From: Iodidimonas nitroreducens
GTDB lineage: Bacteria; Pseudomonadota; Alphaproteobacteria; Sphingomonadales; Rhodothalassiaceae
Direction of reading: 5' to 3'
NCBI GenBank assembly: GCA_000710935.1
Contig: BAYV01000028.1
Location: 1 to 59,118, forward strand
Length of the DNA stretch: 59,118 nucleotides
Below the pieces are notes generated by a model that searched no databases, was not told the origin of the DNA, and saw nothing but the letters and a program-made list of their open reading frames with translations. The position numbers and the translations under genes were made by a program. This document shows, in pieces, positions 1 through 9,330 of the stretch. Position 1 is the stretch's first letter, and each line of letters opens with the position of its first letter.

Positions 1-235
1 GTCATGCGCTCGGCTGGAGATCTATCAATGTAGACCCCTCTACCGGCCTCACTCTCTAGTGTGGCGGCCCAAGTTTGCGCCTCTGCACGCGATAAGAAAG
101 TTTTTGCGGCCGAAACCCCGTTCTTCCGCACCTTCGCTCGGTACTGCCCCGGACCCCGCCGCTCTATCGTCGCCATTTGTTCCCCCACGGGACGGAGTGT
201 CCCAGATTTGTCCCAAAAACCCACAGATAAGGTCC

Positions 236-252
236 AAGGCTTCTGAAGCCTT
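236..252. other. Short perfect palindrome near left edge
   Basis: An 8-base arm, AAGGCTTC, is mirrored by GAAGCCTT around a single central T. It lies 33 bases beyond the 3' end of the leftward tRNA-Thr gene. As RNA it can form a six-pair stem with a five-base loop, but no U-run follows in the tRNA direction, so it is a weak terminator candidate. The remainder of positions 1-284 holds no gene I can support: the short open frames on both strands lack recognisable domains and ribosome binding sites. Confidence 0.35.
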
Positions 253-284
253 GTCCAAAAAATGTTTATTTTAAAGGGGGAAAA

Positions 285-359
<75 letters not shown>

Positions 360-456
360 ATCTGATTTCGTCAGCGGGCTTTTGCCACAGCCTGCGCCCC
401 GGCGCAACCCTATCGCTGCACTTGCGGTGATTTCTTTCTGCGCTTATTCTGCCCCC

Positions 457-657
457 ATGATCAAAACACCAAAAAATCCCCAAAAAAATCGCCAACAGCC
501 CTATGGGCCCGAGGCCATGGCTGCCGCGCAAAAAAGAGCGACGGAAAAGCAACAGCGTTTGGCACAGGCACTGAAGGCCAATCTGGCCCGGCGCAAGCAA
601 CAGGCCCGCGCCCGAGATGGGGAGAACCCCGGCCACGATGATCAGATCGGGGGTTAG
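457..657 (+). CDS. Small basic protein of unknown function
   Basis: A 66-residue protein rich in Lys, Arg, Gln and Ala. It begins MIKTPKNPQKN and ends in an acidic, glycine-containing tail. The central stretch with QRLAQALKANLARRKQQAR resembles a helical, strongly basic motif I have seen in small alphaproteobacterial proteins of unknown role, so it may bind nucleic acid; that is inference. I chose the internal ATG because the longer frame upstream runs through the tRNA-Thr gene. It diverges from the tRNA and converges on the response regulator, leaving ten bases between stops. Confidence 0.6.
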   Translation: MIKTPKNPQKNRQQPYGPEAMAAAQKRATEKQQRLAQALKANLARRKQQARARDGENPGHDDQIGG

Positions 658-667
658 GAGCAGCCCA

Positions 668-2143
668 TTAAGCCTTATTGTCCCAGCTTTGCAGCTTGCG
701 ATAAAGGGTTGAGGGGGATACTTCGAGCCTGCCCGCCGCCCGGGTGATATTGCCATCGCATAAAGCAATCGCCCGGCGAATCGCCCGCTCTTCCGTCATC
801 GCCAAAGGCTCGATCTCCACCGCGCCCTCGGCCTTGCCTGCGCCGCTTTGCGGGCTTGGTGGCTGATCCATGGCGATCATCGGGGCCATGTCATCCAATC
901 GGCCGGCATTTTCATTCTTTAATGTCTGTTCTTTTAAAGCCTGAGCCTTTTGCAGGGATTCCTGCAAGGAGCGCGACAGCATCGGCTGTTCCAGCACCAC
1001 CCCATCATAAAGCACCACGGCGGTATGGATCACATTGCGCAATTCCCGTACATTGCCCGGCCAATCATAGCCCAACATGCAGGTTTCGGCCTCTTCGGTG
1101 AAGCGCTCGAAGGATTTGCCTTCTTCCCGCGACAGTTCGTGCAGAAAGCTGCGGGCGAGGCCGATGATATCGGTGCCACGCTCGCGCAAGGGCGGCAGAT
1201 CAATGGGGATCACATGCAGGCGATAGAATAAATCCTCTCGCATCCGGCCTGCGGCCACTTCGCGCATGGGATCGCGATTGGTGGCGCAGATGATCCGCAC
1301 ATCCACCTTGCGGGTTTCATCCGAGCCCAAAGGCTGCACCACCCCGGTTTGCAAAAAGCGCAGGAGCTTGGCCTGCAAAGCCAGATCCATTTCGCAGATT
1401 TCATCGAGAAACAGCGTGCCCCCATGGGCTTTGACGGCGGCCCCTTCACGGTCGGCGGTGGCCCCGGTAAAAGCCCCTTTTTTATGGCCGAAAATTTCGC
1501 TTTCGATCAGATCATTTGGCAGGGCCGCCATATTGAGAACGATATAGGGGGCATGACGCCTCGGCGAATGGCGATGGAGCGCCATGGCGCACAGCTCTTT
1601 GCCGGTTCCCGATTCGCCGGAGATGAACACACTGGCCCGGGATGGCGCAGCGCTTTTGATCATCCGATAAACCGCCTGCATCGGCAGGCTTTTGCCCACA
1701 AAATCGCCAAAGCCCCGATCTTGAAAGCTTTCTTCATAGCGCTTCACCAGATTGGCCAAACGCCAGTTTTCAAGGGCATTGCGCATGGTAATAACAAGAC
1801 GTTCGGCATCAAAGGGCTTGACCAGAAAATCGGTCGCCCCGGCGCGCATCGCCTGCACCGCCACCGAAACCGAGCCATGGGCGGTGATCACCACCACCGG
1901 CGGTCGCGGCGCGCGTTCAGGCAATTCAGTTAAAAGAGACAGCCCATCGCCATCGGGTAAATTGAGATCGAGCAGGATCAGATCAGGCATGGCGCGCCCC
2001 AACGCCGCTTTGGCTTCGGCCAAAGATCCGGCGATCACCGTGCGCGCATCAAGGCGGCCCAGATAGGCCGCATAGGTTTGCGCCAGGCTCGGGCTATCTT
2101 CAACGATCAGAATATCAAGCGCTTCTGTTTCGATCATGGCCAT
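668..2143 (-). CDS. Sigma-54-dependent response regulator (NtrC/LuxO type)
   Basis: A three-domain transcription activator of about 491 residues. An N-terminal receiver domain (about residues 9-125) has the acidic pair in VEDS and phospho-acceptor Asp59 in LILLDLNLP. The AAA+ sigma-54 interaction domain shows Walker A GESGTGKE and the GAFTGA loop that contacts sigma-54. A C-terminal Fis-type helix-turn-helix carries GNITRAAGRLEVSPSTLYRK. The way the central domain opens resembles LuxO-like regulators. No cognate sensor kinase is adjacent, so it is an orphan in this window. The start is uncertain: codons at 2143 and 2137 are both plausible, and the longer frame to 2203 has a poorly conserved leader. 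Confidence 0.9.
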   Translation of the reverse strand: MAMIETEALDILIVEDSPSLAQTYAAYLGRLDARTVIAGSLAEAKAALGRAMPDLILLDLNLPDGDGLSLLTELPERAPRPPVVVITAHGSVSVAVQAMRAGATDFLVKPFDAERLVITMRNALENWRLANLVKRYEESFQDRGFGDFVGKSLPMQAVYRMIKSAAPSRASVFISGESGTGKELCAMALHRHSPRRHAPYIVLNMAALPNDLIESEIFGHKKGAFTGATADREGAAVKAHGGTLFLDEICEMDLALQAKLLRFLQTGVVQPLGSDETRKVDVRIICATNRDPMREVAAGRMREDLFYRLHVIPIDLPPLRERGTDIIGLARSFLHELSREEGKSFERFTEEAETCMLGYDWPGNVRELRNVIHTAVVLYDGVVLEQPMLSRSLQESLQKAQALKEQTLKNENAGRLDDMAPMIAMDQPPSPQSGAGKAEGAVEIEPLAMTEERAIRRAIALCDGNITRAAGRLEVSPSTLYRKLQSWDNKA

Positions 2144-2236
2144 CACGAATTCATTACAATTCTTTCTATTAACCGATCGCAAACCTGTTTGTCTCACCAT
2201 CATTCATCATAGTCACAATCAAGGGGCCTCAGTGCC

Positions 2237-2578
2237 ATGGCTGAGGAGATCACGACCAAGGACCGGCGCACCCATCCCCGCCGCTCTGTCATCTGGATGG
2301 GAACCCTCAAAGTCGGAGATTTCAGCTTCTCCTGCCGGGTTCTCGATCTGTCTTTGGCCGGCGCCCGCATCAAGCTGGCCTTACCCCTCAAACGCAATGC
2401 GGCGGTGACTTTATCCATCACCCGCTGCGGCGATCTGCCTGCCGAAATCAGTTGGCACAAGGATGACAGGCTGGGCCTTAATTTCACCATCCCGGCGGCC
2501 GAGGTCCGCAGGCTTTTAGGGCCATCGGCGGTCAGCAGTCTGGGGCTTGACGTCTCCCAACACAATGAGCAAAACTGA
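2237..2578 (+). CDS. PilZ domain protein, putative c-di-GMP binder
   Basis: A 113-residue single-domain protein. The PilZ signature is present as an Arg-rich RRTHPR segment near residue 13 followed by DLSLAGARI, matching the RxxxR and D/NxSxxG motifs that hold cyclic di-GMP. An AAGGGG ribosome binding site lies about ten bases before the ATG. It is transcribed divergently from the sigma-54 regulator, with about 93 bases between the starts, which suggests shared control or a functional link. What process it regulates cannot be read from sequence. Confidence 0.87.
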   Translation: MAEEITTKDRRTHPRRSVIWMGTLKVGDFSFSCRVLDLSLAGARIKLALPLKRNAAVTLSITRCGDLPAEISWHKDDRLGLNFTIPAAEVRRLLGPSAVSSLGLDVSQHNEQN

Positions 2579-2668
2579 AAATCCGCTGTGTCCTCCCCTC
2601 ATCCCGGCCTTCATTCCAGCCTGAGACACATCAGCTTGGCCGGGGGCGGTCTATGAAAGAGCCTGTTT

Positions 2669-3583
2669 TTGCCGCATCTTGCTTATGTTAATGGCCACTA
2701 TGCCCCACATCAAATGGCCAGCCTTTCGATCGAGGATCGGGCCACCCAGTTTTCCGATGGGGTTTATGAGGTTTGCCTTTATCTCAATGGCCATGGGGTG
2801 GATTTCACCGCCCATATGGACAGGCTGGATCGATCCCTTGCCGCTTTATCCATCCCCGCCCCCATGGGCCGCCGGGCCTTGGCTTTGGTGATGGATCGCC
2901 TGCTGATCCGCAATCGCCTGCGCACCGCCAGCCTTTATCTGCAAATCAGCCGGGGCGTGGCCCCCCGCGATCATGCTTTTCCCAAACCCGCGCCTGCACC
3001 ATCCCTGATCATGACCGCCAAGCGTTTTGATTGCGATGCCCTGAAACGTCAGCAGGCCAAAGGCATTGCGGTGATCAGCACACCCGATCTGCGCTGGAAA
3101 CGCTGCGATATCAAATCCGTTTCCCTGCTGGGCAATGTACTGGCAAAGCAGGCGGCCCGACAAAAAGGCGCGGGCGAAGGCTGGATGGTGGATGCCGATG
3201 GCCTGATTACCGAAGGTGCATCATCGAGCGCCTTCATCATCGATCAGGCGGGCTGCCTGCGCATCCGCACCCTCGCCGCCGATATTCTGCCCAGCATCAC
3301 CCGCCGGGCGGTGCTTGATATTGCCGCACAGCAAAAGATCACCATCGATCACCGCGCCTTCAGCCTTGATGAGGCGAAATCCGCCAAAGAAGCGTTCATC
3401 GCCTCAACCACCGCCGGGGTCACCCCGGTGATTTCGCTGGATGATCAGATGATCGGCCATGGCCAGCCGGGGCCGATCACCAAAGCCATCATCAGCCGCC
3501 ATTGGGATCATATGCAGGCGTTTTTCGATCAGCCTGCGCGGGCGCCTTCGGCGTCTAGAATGGCACAAAGACCGGCCCGATAA
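2669..3583 (+). CDS. Class IV aminotransferase, D-amino-acid transaminase-like
   Basis: A PLP-dependent fold-type IV transaminase of 304 residues. The N-terminal NGHYAPHQMASLSIEDRATQ and the internal VYEV segment are typical of D-alanine/D-amino-acid and branched-chain transaminases. The lysine in DIKSVSLLGN is the likely Schiff-base residue, and DGLITEGASSSAF is the cofactor phosphate-binding region. The start codon is TTG at 2669; an ATG at 2653 is out of frame. The last 55 bases overlap tail-to-tail with the SDR gene on the other strand. D-amino-acid transaminase (D-Ala/D-Glu supply for the wall) is the best assignment, but substrate range cannot be settled by eye. Confidence 0.86.
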   Translation: MPHLAYVNGHYAPHQMASLSIEDRATQFSDGVYEVCLYLNGHGVDFTAHMDRLDRSLAALSIPAPMGRRALALVMDRLLIRNRLRTASLYLQISRGVAPRDHAFPKPAPAPSLIMTAKRFDCDALKRQQAKGIAVISTPDLRWKRCDIKSVSLLGNVLAKQAARQKGAGEGWMVDADGLITEGASSSAFIIDQAGCLRIRTLAADILPSITRRAVLDIAAQQKITIDHRAFSLDEAKSAKEAFIASTTAGVTPVISLDDQMIGHGQPGPITKAIISRHWDHMQAFFDQPARAPSASRMAQRPAR

Positions 3584-4470
3584 TCGGGATAGGCGAGATC
3601 GACCCCCAATTCATCATGGATCAGCCGATTGGCCACCCGCTTATTATCGGCGTAAAAACTGCGTGCCATGGGCGAAAGCTGCGCCTGTTCAAAAGGAATT
3701 TCCGGGATCGGACCCAACCCCAGAAGATCAGCGGCAAAAGCCGTTACATCGCTGGAGGCTGCGGGCAGATCATCACACACATTATACACCGCCCCCGCCC
3801 GTGGCCGAGCCATGGAGGCCATCAGCACCTGCGCGATATCATCCACATGAATGCGGGAAAACACCTGCCCCGGCTTTGCAATTCTTTGGGCCCGCCCCGC
3901 CCGCAAGGCATCAAAAGGGCTGCGCCCGGGGCCATAGATCCCGGCCAGTCGAAACACATGAACGGGCAAGCCTTGGCCATCCGCAGCCCTGAGCCCAAGC
4001 CAGGCTTGTTCCGCCAGAACCCGGCGGCCCCCCCGATCCGTGGCGGGGGTTGGGGGCGTTGTTTCATCCACCCAGCCGCCCTGATGATCGCCATAAACCC
4101 CGGTGGTGGATAAATAGCCCAGCCAGCGCACAGCCCCTGAAGGGCAGGAGGCGAAATCAGCCAAATCCGCGCCATGATGGCGCAAAACAGGATCGTTCCC
4201 CCCGGCTTCCAGCCCATCATCAGGATCATCATTGAAGGGCGGCGCCGATGATAGCACGAAACCGGCGGCCATCAGGGCGGCCAGGCCCCGATCATCCATG
4301 GGCTTTGTGCCATCAAACAAATGCGCCTCATAGCCCATGGCGATAAGTTCAGCACAGCCCTCAATCGTGCGGGCCGTGCCGGCAATCGTCCAGCCCTGCC
4401 CCTTTAGCCGCGCCGCCAGCGCCCGGGCGCTATAGCCAAGCCCGAAACAAAAAAGCCTTTCATCCGCCAT
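3529..4470 (-). CDS. NAD(P)-binding SDR / NAD-dependent epimerase-like protein (YeeZ-like)
   Basis: A 313-residue extended-SDR protein. The N-terminal Rossmann strand carries FGLGYSARALA in place of the classical GxxGxxG. A segment YLSTTGVYGDHQGG contains the YGD signature of nucleotide-sugar epimerase relatives of the YeeZ type. RIHVDDIAQ and YNVCDD further downstream are conserved in that group. The canonical YxxxK pair is not obvious, so catalysis may be altered or lost. It overlaps the transaminase gene by 55 bases at the 3' ends and is separated from the divergent TPR gene by only about 23 bases. Exact substrate unknown. Confidence 0.8.
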   Translation of the reverse strand: MADERLFCFGLGYSARALAARLKGQGWTIAGTARTIEGCAELIAMGYEAHLFDGTKPMDDRGLAALMAAGFVLSSAPPFNDDPDDGLEAGGNDPVLRHHGADLADFASCPSGAVRWLGYLSTTGVYGDHQGGWVDETTPPTPATDRGGRRVLAEQAWLGLRAADGQGLPVHVFRLAGIYGPGRSPFDALRAGRAQRIAKPGQVFSRIHVDDIAQVLMASMARPRAGAVYNVCDDLPAASSDVTAFAADLLGLGPIPEIPFEQAQLSPMARSFYADNKRVANRLIHDELGVDLAYPDYRAGLCAILDAEGARAG

Positions 4471-4493
4471 ATCGACCTGCCATTTTATTGATC

Positions 4494-5558
4494 ATGATGA
4501 ACCACACCCCTTTTTTGGCACAGAACTGGCGCTTTTGCATCCTTGTGCCGCTGATTTTCATGTTGATTTTGCTGGCCCTGCTGGCAGGCGGCCTGATGAT
4601 CGGGCCTGCACAGGCCCAGCAGGATGGCAGGATCGATGAAATGCCCCTTGATCAGCGCTCCGGCAAATCCGTGCCCCGTGGCCCCCGCGCCCTTTCCAAT
4701 GATCCCATGATGGATGATCCCCTGGAGCCGCTTTTGATGCCGGATTATCAAAGCGTGACCGATGCCGAGACCAAAGCCCAGGCCAAACGCTATCATGATT
4801 GTATGCGCCAGGCCCTGAAAGCCCCTGATCAGGCCCGGATCGAGGCGATGGCGTGGCTATCGGATGGGGCGAGCATCCCGGCGCTCCATTGTCTTGCCAG
4901 TGCTTTGGTCACTCTGGGGGATTATGATGCGGCAGCGCAAAATTTCACCTCATTGGCCGATCAGATGCGCACCGGGCGCGGGGTGACCTATAATATCTTG
5001 GCGGCGGATGATCCCTATAGCCTTTTGGCCGGGATTTATGGCCAATTGGGCAATGCGCTGTTACTGGGCGATCATCCCGCCCGGGCCTATACCGCCTTTT
5101 CCCAAGGGCTTGCCGAAGCCCCGGAGCAAAGCACAAGGCTTATTTATCTGCTTTTGCTGGATCGCGCCCGATCTTTAGGCCTGCTGGAAGATTATGAAGC
5201 AGCCATCGCCGATCTGGAAAAGGCGCGAGACATCGCAGGCTGGCAGGCGGATATCGCCCTTTATCTGGCCAGTGCCCATCGCGCTTTGGGTGAGCTTGAG
5301 CCCGCGCTGGATGCCGCCCTTCAGGCTGTGGAAATGGACCCCGAAAACCCCACCGCCCGGCTGGAACGCGGCAATATCCAGATGCTGATGGGCAAGGAAA
5401 GCCTTGCCCGCAGCGATTGGAACGCGATCATCGAACGCTGGCCATCCAGCCCGGCGGCAGCGGCAGCCCGCGCCAATCTTGCGGCTTTGGGCGAACCGGA
5501 AGCCCTGTCACCTTATGATCCGGCAGTTGATGAGGTGGTGGGCGCCCCCCCCAAATAA
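4494..5558 (+). CDS. TPR-repeat protein with N-terminal signal/anchor
   Basis: About 354 residues. A hydrophobic segment (roughly residues 14-38) ending in GPAQAQQ looks like a signal peptide or membrane anchor, putting the rest in the periplasm. The C-terminal half contains tetratricopeptide-like helical pairs, for example ALYLASAHRALGELEPALDA followed by AVEMDPENPTARLERGNIQM. Such proteins scaffold protein-protein contacts; no enzyme motif is seen. The in-frame TTG at 4488 and ATGs at 4494 and 4497 are alternative starts. It precedes trpF by 76 bases that hold a hairpin, so it may not be part of the trp operon. Confidence 0.78.
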   Translation: MMNHTPFLAQNWRFCILVPLIFMLILLALLAGGLMIGPAQAQQDGRIDEMPLDQRSGKSVPRGPRALSNDPMMDDPLEPLLMPDYQSVTDAETKAQAKRYHDCMRQALKAPDQARIEAMAWLSDGASIPALHCLASALVTLGDYDAAAQNFTSLADQMRTGRGVTYNILAADDPYSLLAGIYGQLGNALLLGDHPARAYTAFSQGLAEAPEQSTRLIYLLLLDRARSLGLLEDYEAAIADLEKARDIAGWQADIALYLASAHRALGELEPALDAALQAVEMDPENPTARLERGNIQMLMGKESLARSDWNAIIERWPSSPAAAAARANLAALGEPEALSPYDPAVDEVVGAPPK

Positions 5559-5589
5559 CTGAAACAGATTGTGGATCATGCTTTGAAAA

Positions 5590-5614
5590 TCTGCGGCTTG
5601 CAGCAAGGCGCAGA
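5590..5614 (+). other. Hairpin between TPR gene and trpF
   Basis: TCTGCG and CGCAGA enclose a second stem CTTG/CAAG with a CAG loop, giving about ten base pairs interrupted by one G-G mismatch. No T-run follows, so it is not a textbook terminator. It could be a processing or weak attenuation structure in the leader of trpF. Confidence 0.35.
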
Positions 5615-5634
5615 GCAGGTTAAACCGCTCATCT

Positions 5635-6309
5635 ATGTCAGTCTTGGTCAAAATTTGTGGCGTATCATCCATTGCCGCCCTTGATGCTGCCGCTGAAGGC
5701 GGAGCGGCTTGGGTTGGTTTTGTATTTTTCCCCCCCTCGCCGCGCTATGTGGATGCCCGGCTGGCCCGGGATCTGGCCGATTATGCCCGGGGGAAGGGGC
5801 TGGAAACCGTCGGCGTTTATGTTGATCCCGATGATCATCTGCTGAAAGAAACCGCTGTCGCCGTTGATTGGGTGCAATTGCATGGCACCGAAAGCCCCGA
5901 ACGGGCGATGGCCATTGGCCGCACATTTGCCAGAAAAATCATCAAGGCCATCCCCATCCGTGCGGCAGACGATATCCGCTTGGCCAAAGCCTATGAACAG
6001 GCCGCCCAGATGATCCTGTTTGATGCAAAGCCCCCCCCTGGCCATAAATTACCCGGTGGCAATGGCCATTCTTTTGAATGGAGCCTTATGCGCGATTATC
6101 GATCATCCTTGCCCTGGATGCTTTCAGGCGGCCTTGATCGCGATAATCTGGAAGCGGCGGTGGCCGCCAGCGGGGCTTTGATCGCCGATGTATCCTCTGG
6201 CATTGAAACCGCGCCGGGGGTCAAAAGCGTTGAGAAAATCACTGACTTTTTAAGGCTCGCACGCCAATTAAACAGGCCCGAACACAGTTCAAAGGAGCAT
6301 TCCGCGTGA
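5635..6309 (+). CDS. trpF: Phosphoribosylanthranilate isomerase
   Basis: Third step of tryptophan synthesis from anthranilate: Amadori rearrangement of N-(5-phosphoribosyl)anthranilate to CdRP. The 224-residue TIM-barrel protein begins with the diagnostic VKICGV, with catalytic Cys8. [10 protein letters not shown] and [12 protein letters not shown] follow in order, and ADVSSGIE near the C-terminus holds the general-acid Asp. The stop overlaps the GTG start of trpB by four bases, indicating translational coupling. Size and order match alphaproteobacterial trpFBA clusters. trpC, trpD and trpE are not in the window. Confidence 0.97.
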   Translation: MSVLVKICGVSSIAALDAAAEGGAAWVGFVFFPPSPRYVDARLARDLADYARGKGLETVGVYVDPDDHLLKETAVAVDWVQLHGTESPERAMAIGRTFARKIIKAIPIRAADDIRLAKAYEQAAQMILFDAKPPPGHKLPGGNGHSFEWSLMRDYRSSLPWMLSGGLDRDNLEAAVAASGALIADVSSGIETAPGVKSVEKITDFLRLARQLNRPEHSSKEHSA

Positions 6310-7532
6310 CCCAGGACAGGGCCAATCGGCCCAACAGCTTTCGCACCGGGCCAGATGATGATGGCCATTTCGGGCGTTTTGGCGGCCGTTATGTTGCCGA
6401 AACATTGATGCCTTTGATTTTGGATGTTGAAAAAGCCTGGGCGGCGGCGCGCATCGATCCCAGTTTTCTCGAAGAGATGGATGATCTGCTGCGCCATTAT
6501 GTGGGCCGCCCCAGCCCGCTTTATTATGCCGAGCGGCTGACCGAGCATTTAGGCGGCGCCAAAATTTATATGAAGCGCGATGAGCTCAATCATACCGGCG
6601 CGCACAAGATCAATCATGCCATCGGCCAGATTCTGCTGGCCCGGCGCATGGGGAAAACACGCATCATCGCAGAAACCGGGGCCGGGCAGCATGGGGTGGC
6701 CACCGCCACCGTGGCGGCGCGCTTTGGGCTGCCCTGCACAGTGTTCATGGGGGCAAAGGATATCGAACGGCAAAAGCCCAATGTGTTTCGGATGCGGCTT
6801 TTGGGGGCCGAGGTGCGCCCCTGCCATTCCGGCTCTGCCACATTAAAGGATGCAATGAACGAAGCTCTGCGTGATTGGGTGGCGCATGTGGAGGATACTT
6901 TTTATGTGATCGGCACCGTGGCCGGGCCGCATCCTTATCCTGAAATGGTCCGCACTTTTCAATCGGTGATGGGCCATGAAGCCCGCGAGCAGATCCTTGA
7001 TCGCGAAGGCCGCCTGCCCGATAGCCTTGTGGCCTGCATCGGTGGCGGCTCCAATGCCATTGGCCTGTTTCATGCTTTTCTCGATGATCCCGATGTGGCC
7101 GCCTATGCCGTGGAAGCGGCGGGCAAGGGCCTTGAAACCGGCGAACATGCCGCCGCCATCGCCGGGGGCAAGCCCGGGGTTTTGCATGGCAATCGCACCT
7201 ATCTTTTGCAGGATGACGATGGCCAGATCACCGAAGCCCATTCGATTTCCGCCGGTCTCGATTATCCCGGTATCGGCCCCGAACATGCCTGGCTTTCAGA
7301 AAGCGGCCGGGTGAGCTATGTTTCGGCCACCGATCAAGAAGCCCTTGATGCCTTTCAGCTTTGCGCCCGGCTCGAAGGCATTTTGCCGGCTTTGGAGCCC
7401 AGCCATGCTTTGGCCCATGTGATCCGCATGGCCCCCGATCTGCCGAAAGATCATCTGATCATCATGAATATGTGCGGCCGGGGCGATAAGGATATTTTCA
7501 CCATCGCCGATGCTTTGGGAGTGGAGCTGTGA
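6306..7532 (+). CDS. trpB: Tryptophan synthase beta chain
   Basis: PLP enzyme that condenses indole and serine to tryptophan, working as an alpha2beta2 complex with TrpA. The 408-residue sequence shows [10 protein letters not shown] near the N-terminus, the PLP lysine Lys101 in HTGAHKIN, and the glycine-rich phosphate loop [14 protein letters not shown] start at 6306 is preceded by an AAGGAG ribosome binding site inside the end of trpF. The stop overlaps trpA by four bases (GTGA). All hallmarks of a functional TrpB of normal length are present. Confidence 0.98.
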   Translation: MTQDRANRPNSFRTGPDDDGHFGRFGGRYVAETLMPLILDVEKAWAAARIDPSFLEEMDDLLRHYVGRPSPLYYAERLTEHLGGAKIYMKRDELNHTGAHKINHAIGQILLARRMGKTRIIAETGAGQHGVATATVAARFGLPCTVFMGAKDIERQKPNVFRMRLLGAEVRPCHSGSATLKDAMNEALRDWVAHVEDTFYVIGTVAGPHPYPEMVRTFQSVMGHEAREQILDREGRLPDSLVACIGGGSNAIGLFHAFLDDPDVAAYAVEAAGKGLETGEHAAAIAGGKPGVLHGNRTYLLQDDDGQITEAHSISAGLDYPGIGPEHAWLSESGRVSYVSATDQEALDAFQLCARLEGILPALEPSHALAHVIRMAPDLPKDHLIIMNMCGRGDKDIFTIADALGVEL

Positions 7533-8377
7533 AGAGCCGCCTTGATCAACGTTTCCAATCCTTCAAAGAACAAAAGCGCGGAGGTCTGATCACCTTTATC
7601 ACCGCCGGCGATCCCGATCCGGACACCAGCGCCCGGCTTTTGGCGCGGCTGCCCGCCGCCGGGGCCGATATCATTGAATTGGGGATGCCCTTCAGCGATC
7701 CCATGGCCGATGGCCCGGCGATCCAGGAATCAAGCCTGCGCGCCCTGAAAGCCGGGATGACCCTGCGTAAAACCCTTAAAATGGTCGAGGATTTCCGAAG
7801 AAACGATCAGGACACCCCAATCATTTTGATGGGATATTTCAACCCGATCATGGCTTTTGGGGTGGATGCTTTCATCGCAGAAGCCGCCCGGGTGGGTGTG
7901 GATGGCCTGATCCTTGTGGATCTGCCCCCCGAAGAAGATCGCGAAGTGCGGGAACCGGCCGCCGCCGCAGGCATGGCGCTGATCCGCCTTGCCACCCCCA
8001 CCACCGATGCCGGACGCCTGCCCCGGGTTCTGGAGAATGCGGCGGGGTTTATTTATTATGTCTCGATCGCCGGGATAACCGGCACCGCGCAGGCGAAACC
8101 CGAAATAATCGATGAGGCCCTTGCCGCCATTCGCGCCGCCATGCATAAAACGGGCAATCTGCCGTTGGCGGTGGGCTTTGGCATCAAAACCGCCGATGAT
8201 GTGCGCCGCTTCACCCAAAGCGCCGATGCCGCCGTGGTGGGTTCGGCCATCGTGCAGGAAATCAAGGCGCATCTTGATGAAGAAGGCCGGGCCAAAGCCA
8301 CATTGCTGGACGCCGTGACCGATTTTGTGCACAGTCTGGCCATGGGGACGCGCCCCCAAGCCGATGACCGATCCTGA
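7529..8377 (+). CDS. trpA: Tryptophan synthase alpha chain
   Basis: Cleaves indole-3-glycerol phosphate to indole and glyceraldehyde-3-phosphate, and channels indole to TrpB. The 282-residue TIM barrel has the catalytic pair Glu50 ([13 protein letters not shown]) and Asp61 (MADGPAIQ), and the later SIAGITGT and VGFGIK phosphate-binding loops. The GTG start overlaps the trpB stop. The short gap to accD (38 bases, no terminator seen) suggests co-transcription with the following genes. Confidence 0.97.
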   Translation: MKSRLDQRFQSFKEQKRGGLITFITAGDPDPDTSARLLARLPAAGADIIELGMPFSDPMADGPAIQESSLRALKAGMTLRKTLKMVEDFRRNDQDTPIILMGYFNPIMAFGVDAFIAEAARVGVDGLILVDLPPEEDREVREPAAAAGMALIRLATPTTDAGRLPRVLENAAGFIYYVSIAGITGTAQAKPEIIDEALAAIRAAMHKTGNLPLAVGFGIKTADDVRRFTQSADAAVVGSAIVQEIKAHLDEEGRAKATLLDAVTDFVHSLAMGTRPQADDRS

Positions 8378-8415
8378 ATACTGAAGCGATGCCGATCTTT
8401 TGGGCCGGGAGCTGA

Positions 8416-9297
8416 ATGATGAACTGGTTGACCGATTATGTGAAACCGCGCTTGTCGAAGGTGATCAGAAAAAGAGAATCACCCGATAATCTGTGGCACA
8501 AATGCAAATCCTGCGGTCAGATGATCTTTCATCGCGATTATGTGGCGGCGCTGAAGGTGTGCTCGAATTGCGATTTTCATGACCGCATCGGCCCCAAGGA
8601 TCGCTTTGATGCCCTGTTTGACGAAAGCCGCTATGAACTTTTGAAGCTGCCTGCGGTGAAAGACGATCCTCTTAAATTCCGCGATACAAGGCGCTATACG
8701 GATCGTTTGAAGGAAGCCCGCAATGCCTCGGGCGATCAGGATGCCGTGCAGCTTGCCAAGGGGTCATTGGGCGGCGTGACCTCGGTGATTTTTGTGCAGA
8801 ATTTCTTCTTCATGGGTGGCTCCATGGGGATGGCCGTGGGCGAAGCCATCGTCCGCGCTGCCGAAGAAGCGATTGCCAGCAAAGCCCCGCTCATTTTGTT
8901 TTCGGCAGCGGGCGGTGCCCGGATGCAGGAAGGGATTTTATCCCTGATGCAGATGCCCCGCACCACGGTGGCGGTGGATATGGTCAAAGAAGCGGGCCTG
9001 CCTTATATCGTCGTTCTTACCGATCCCACCACCGGCGGGGTGACGGCATCCTATGCCATGCTTGGGGATGTGCATATTGCCGAGCCCGGCGCCCTGATCG
9101 GTTTTGCCGGGCAAAGGGTGATCGAGCAAACCATCCGCGAGAAATTGCCCGAAGGCTTTCAGCGGGCGGAATATCTGCTGGATCATGGCATGGTGGATAT
9201 GGTGGTTCATCGCCACGAAATGCGCGCCACTTTGCGCAGGCTGGTTTCTTTGCTGATGGAAAAGCACCGCCCCGTTCTCAATGATGCCGTGCAATAA
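8416..9297 (+). CDS. accD: Acetyl-CoA carboxylase carboxyltransferase beta subunit
   Basis: Transfers the carboxyl group from carboxybiotin to acetyl-CoA, giving malonyl-CoA for fatty-acid synthesis, together with AccA. The 293-residue protein starts with the family's NWLTDYVKP region. Its four-cysteine zinc ribbon is Cys30/Cys33 and Cys49/Cys52. The crotonase-like core includes [12 protein letters not shown] and [12 protein letters not shown]. Its placement after trpFBA and before folC is the classical alphaproteobacterial arrangement. Confidence 0.97.
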   Translation: MMNWLTDYVKPRLSKVIRKRESPDNLWHKCKSCGQMIFHRDYVAALKVCSNCDFHDRIGPKDRFDALFDESRYELLKLPAVKDDPLKFRDTRRYTDRLKEARNASGDQDAVQLAKGSLGGVTSVIFVQNFFFMGGSMGMAVGEAIVRAAEEAIASKAPLILFSAAGGARMQEGILSLMQMPRTTVAVDMVKEAGLPYIVVLTDPTTGGVTASYAMLGDVHIAEPGALIGFAGQRVIEQTIREKLPEGFQRAEYLLDHGMVDMVVHRHEMRATLRRLVSLLMEKHRPVLNDAVQ

Positions 9298-9330
9298 TCC
9301 TCTGTGCCATAACAGCAGGGGAAAAACGGG

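Noticed and set aside
49-258. Open frames on both strands beside the tRNA-Thr 3' end, possibly a relic of an integrated element
   Set aside because: No integrase or other domain, no ribosome binding site and no repeat of the tRNA 3' end found; too little evidence to call a gene or attachment site.
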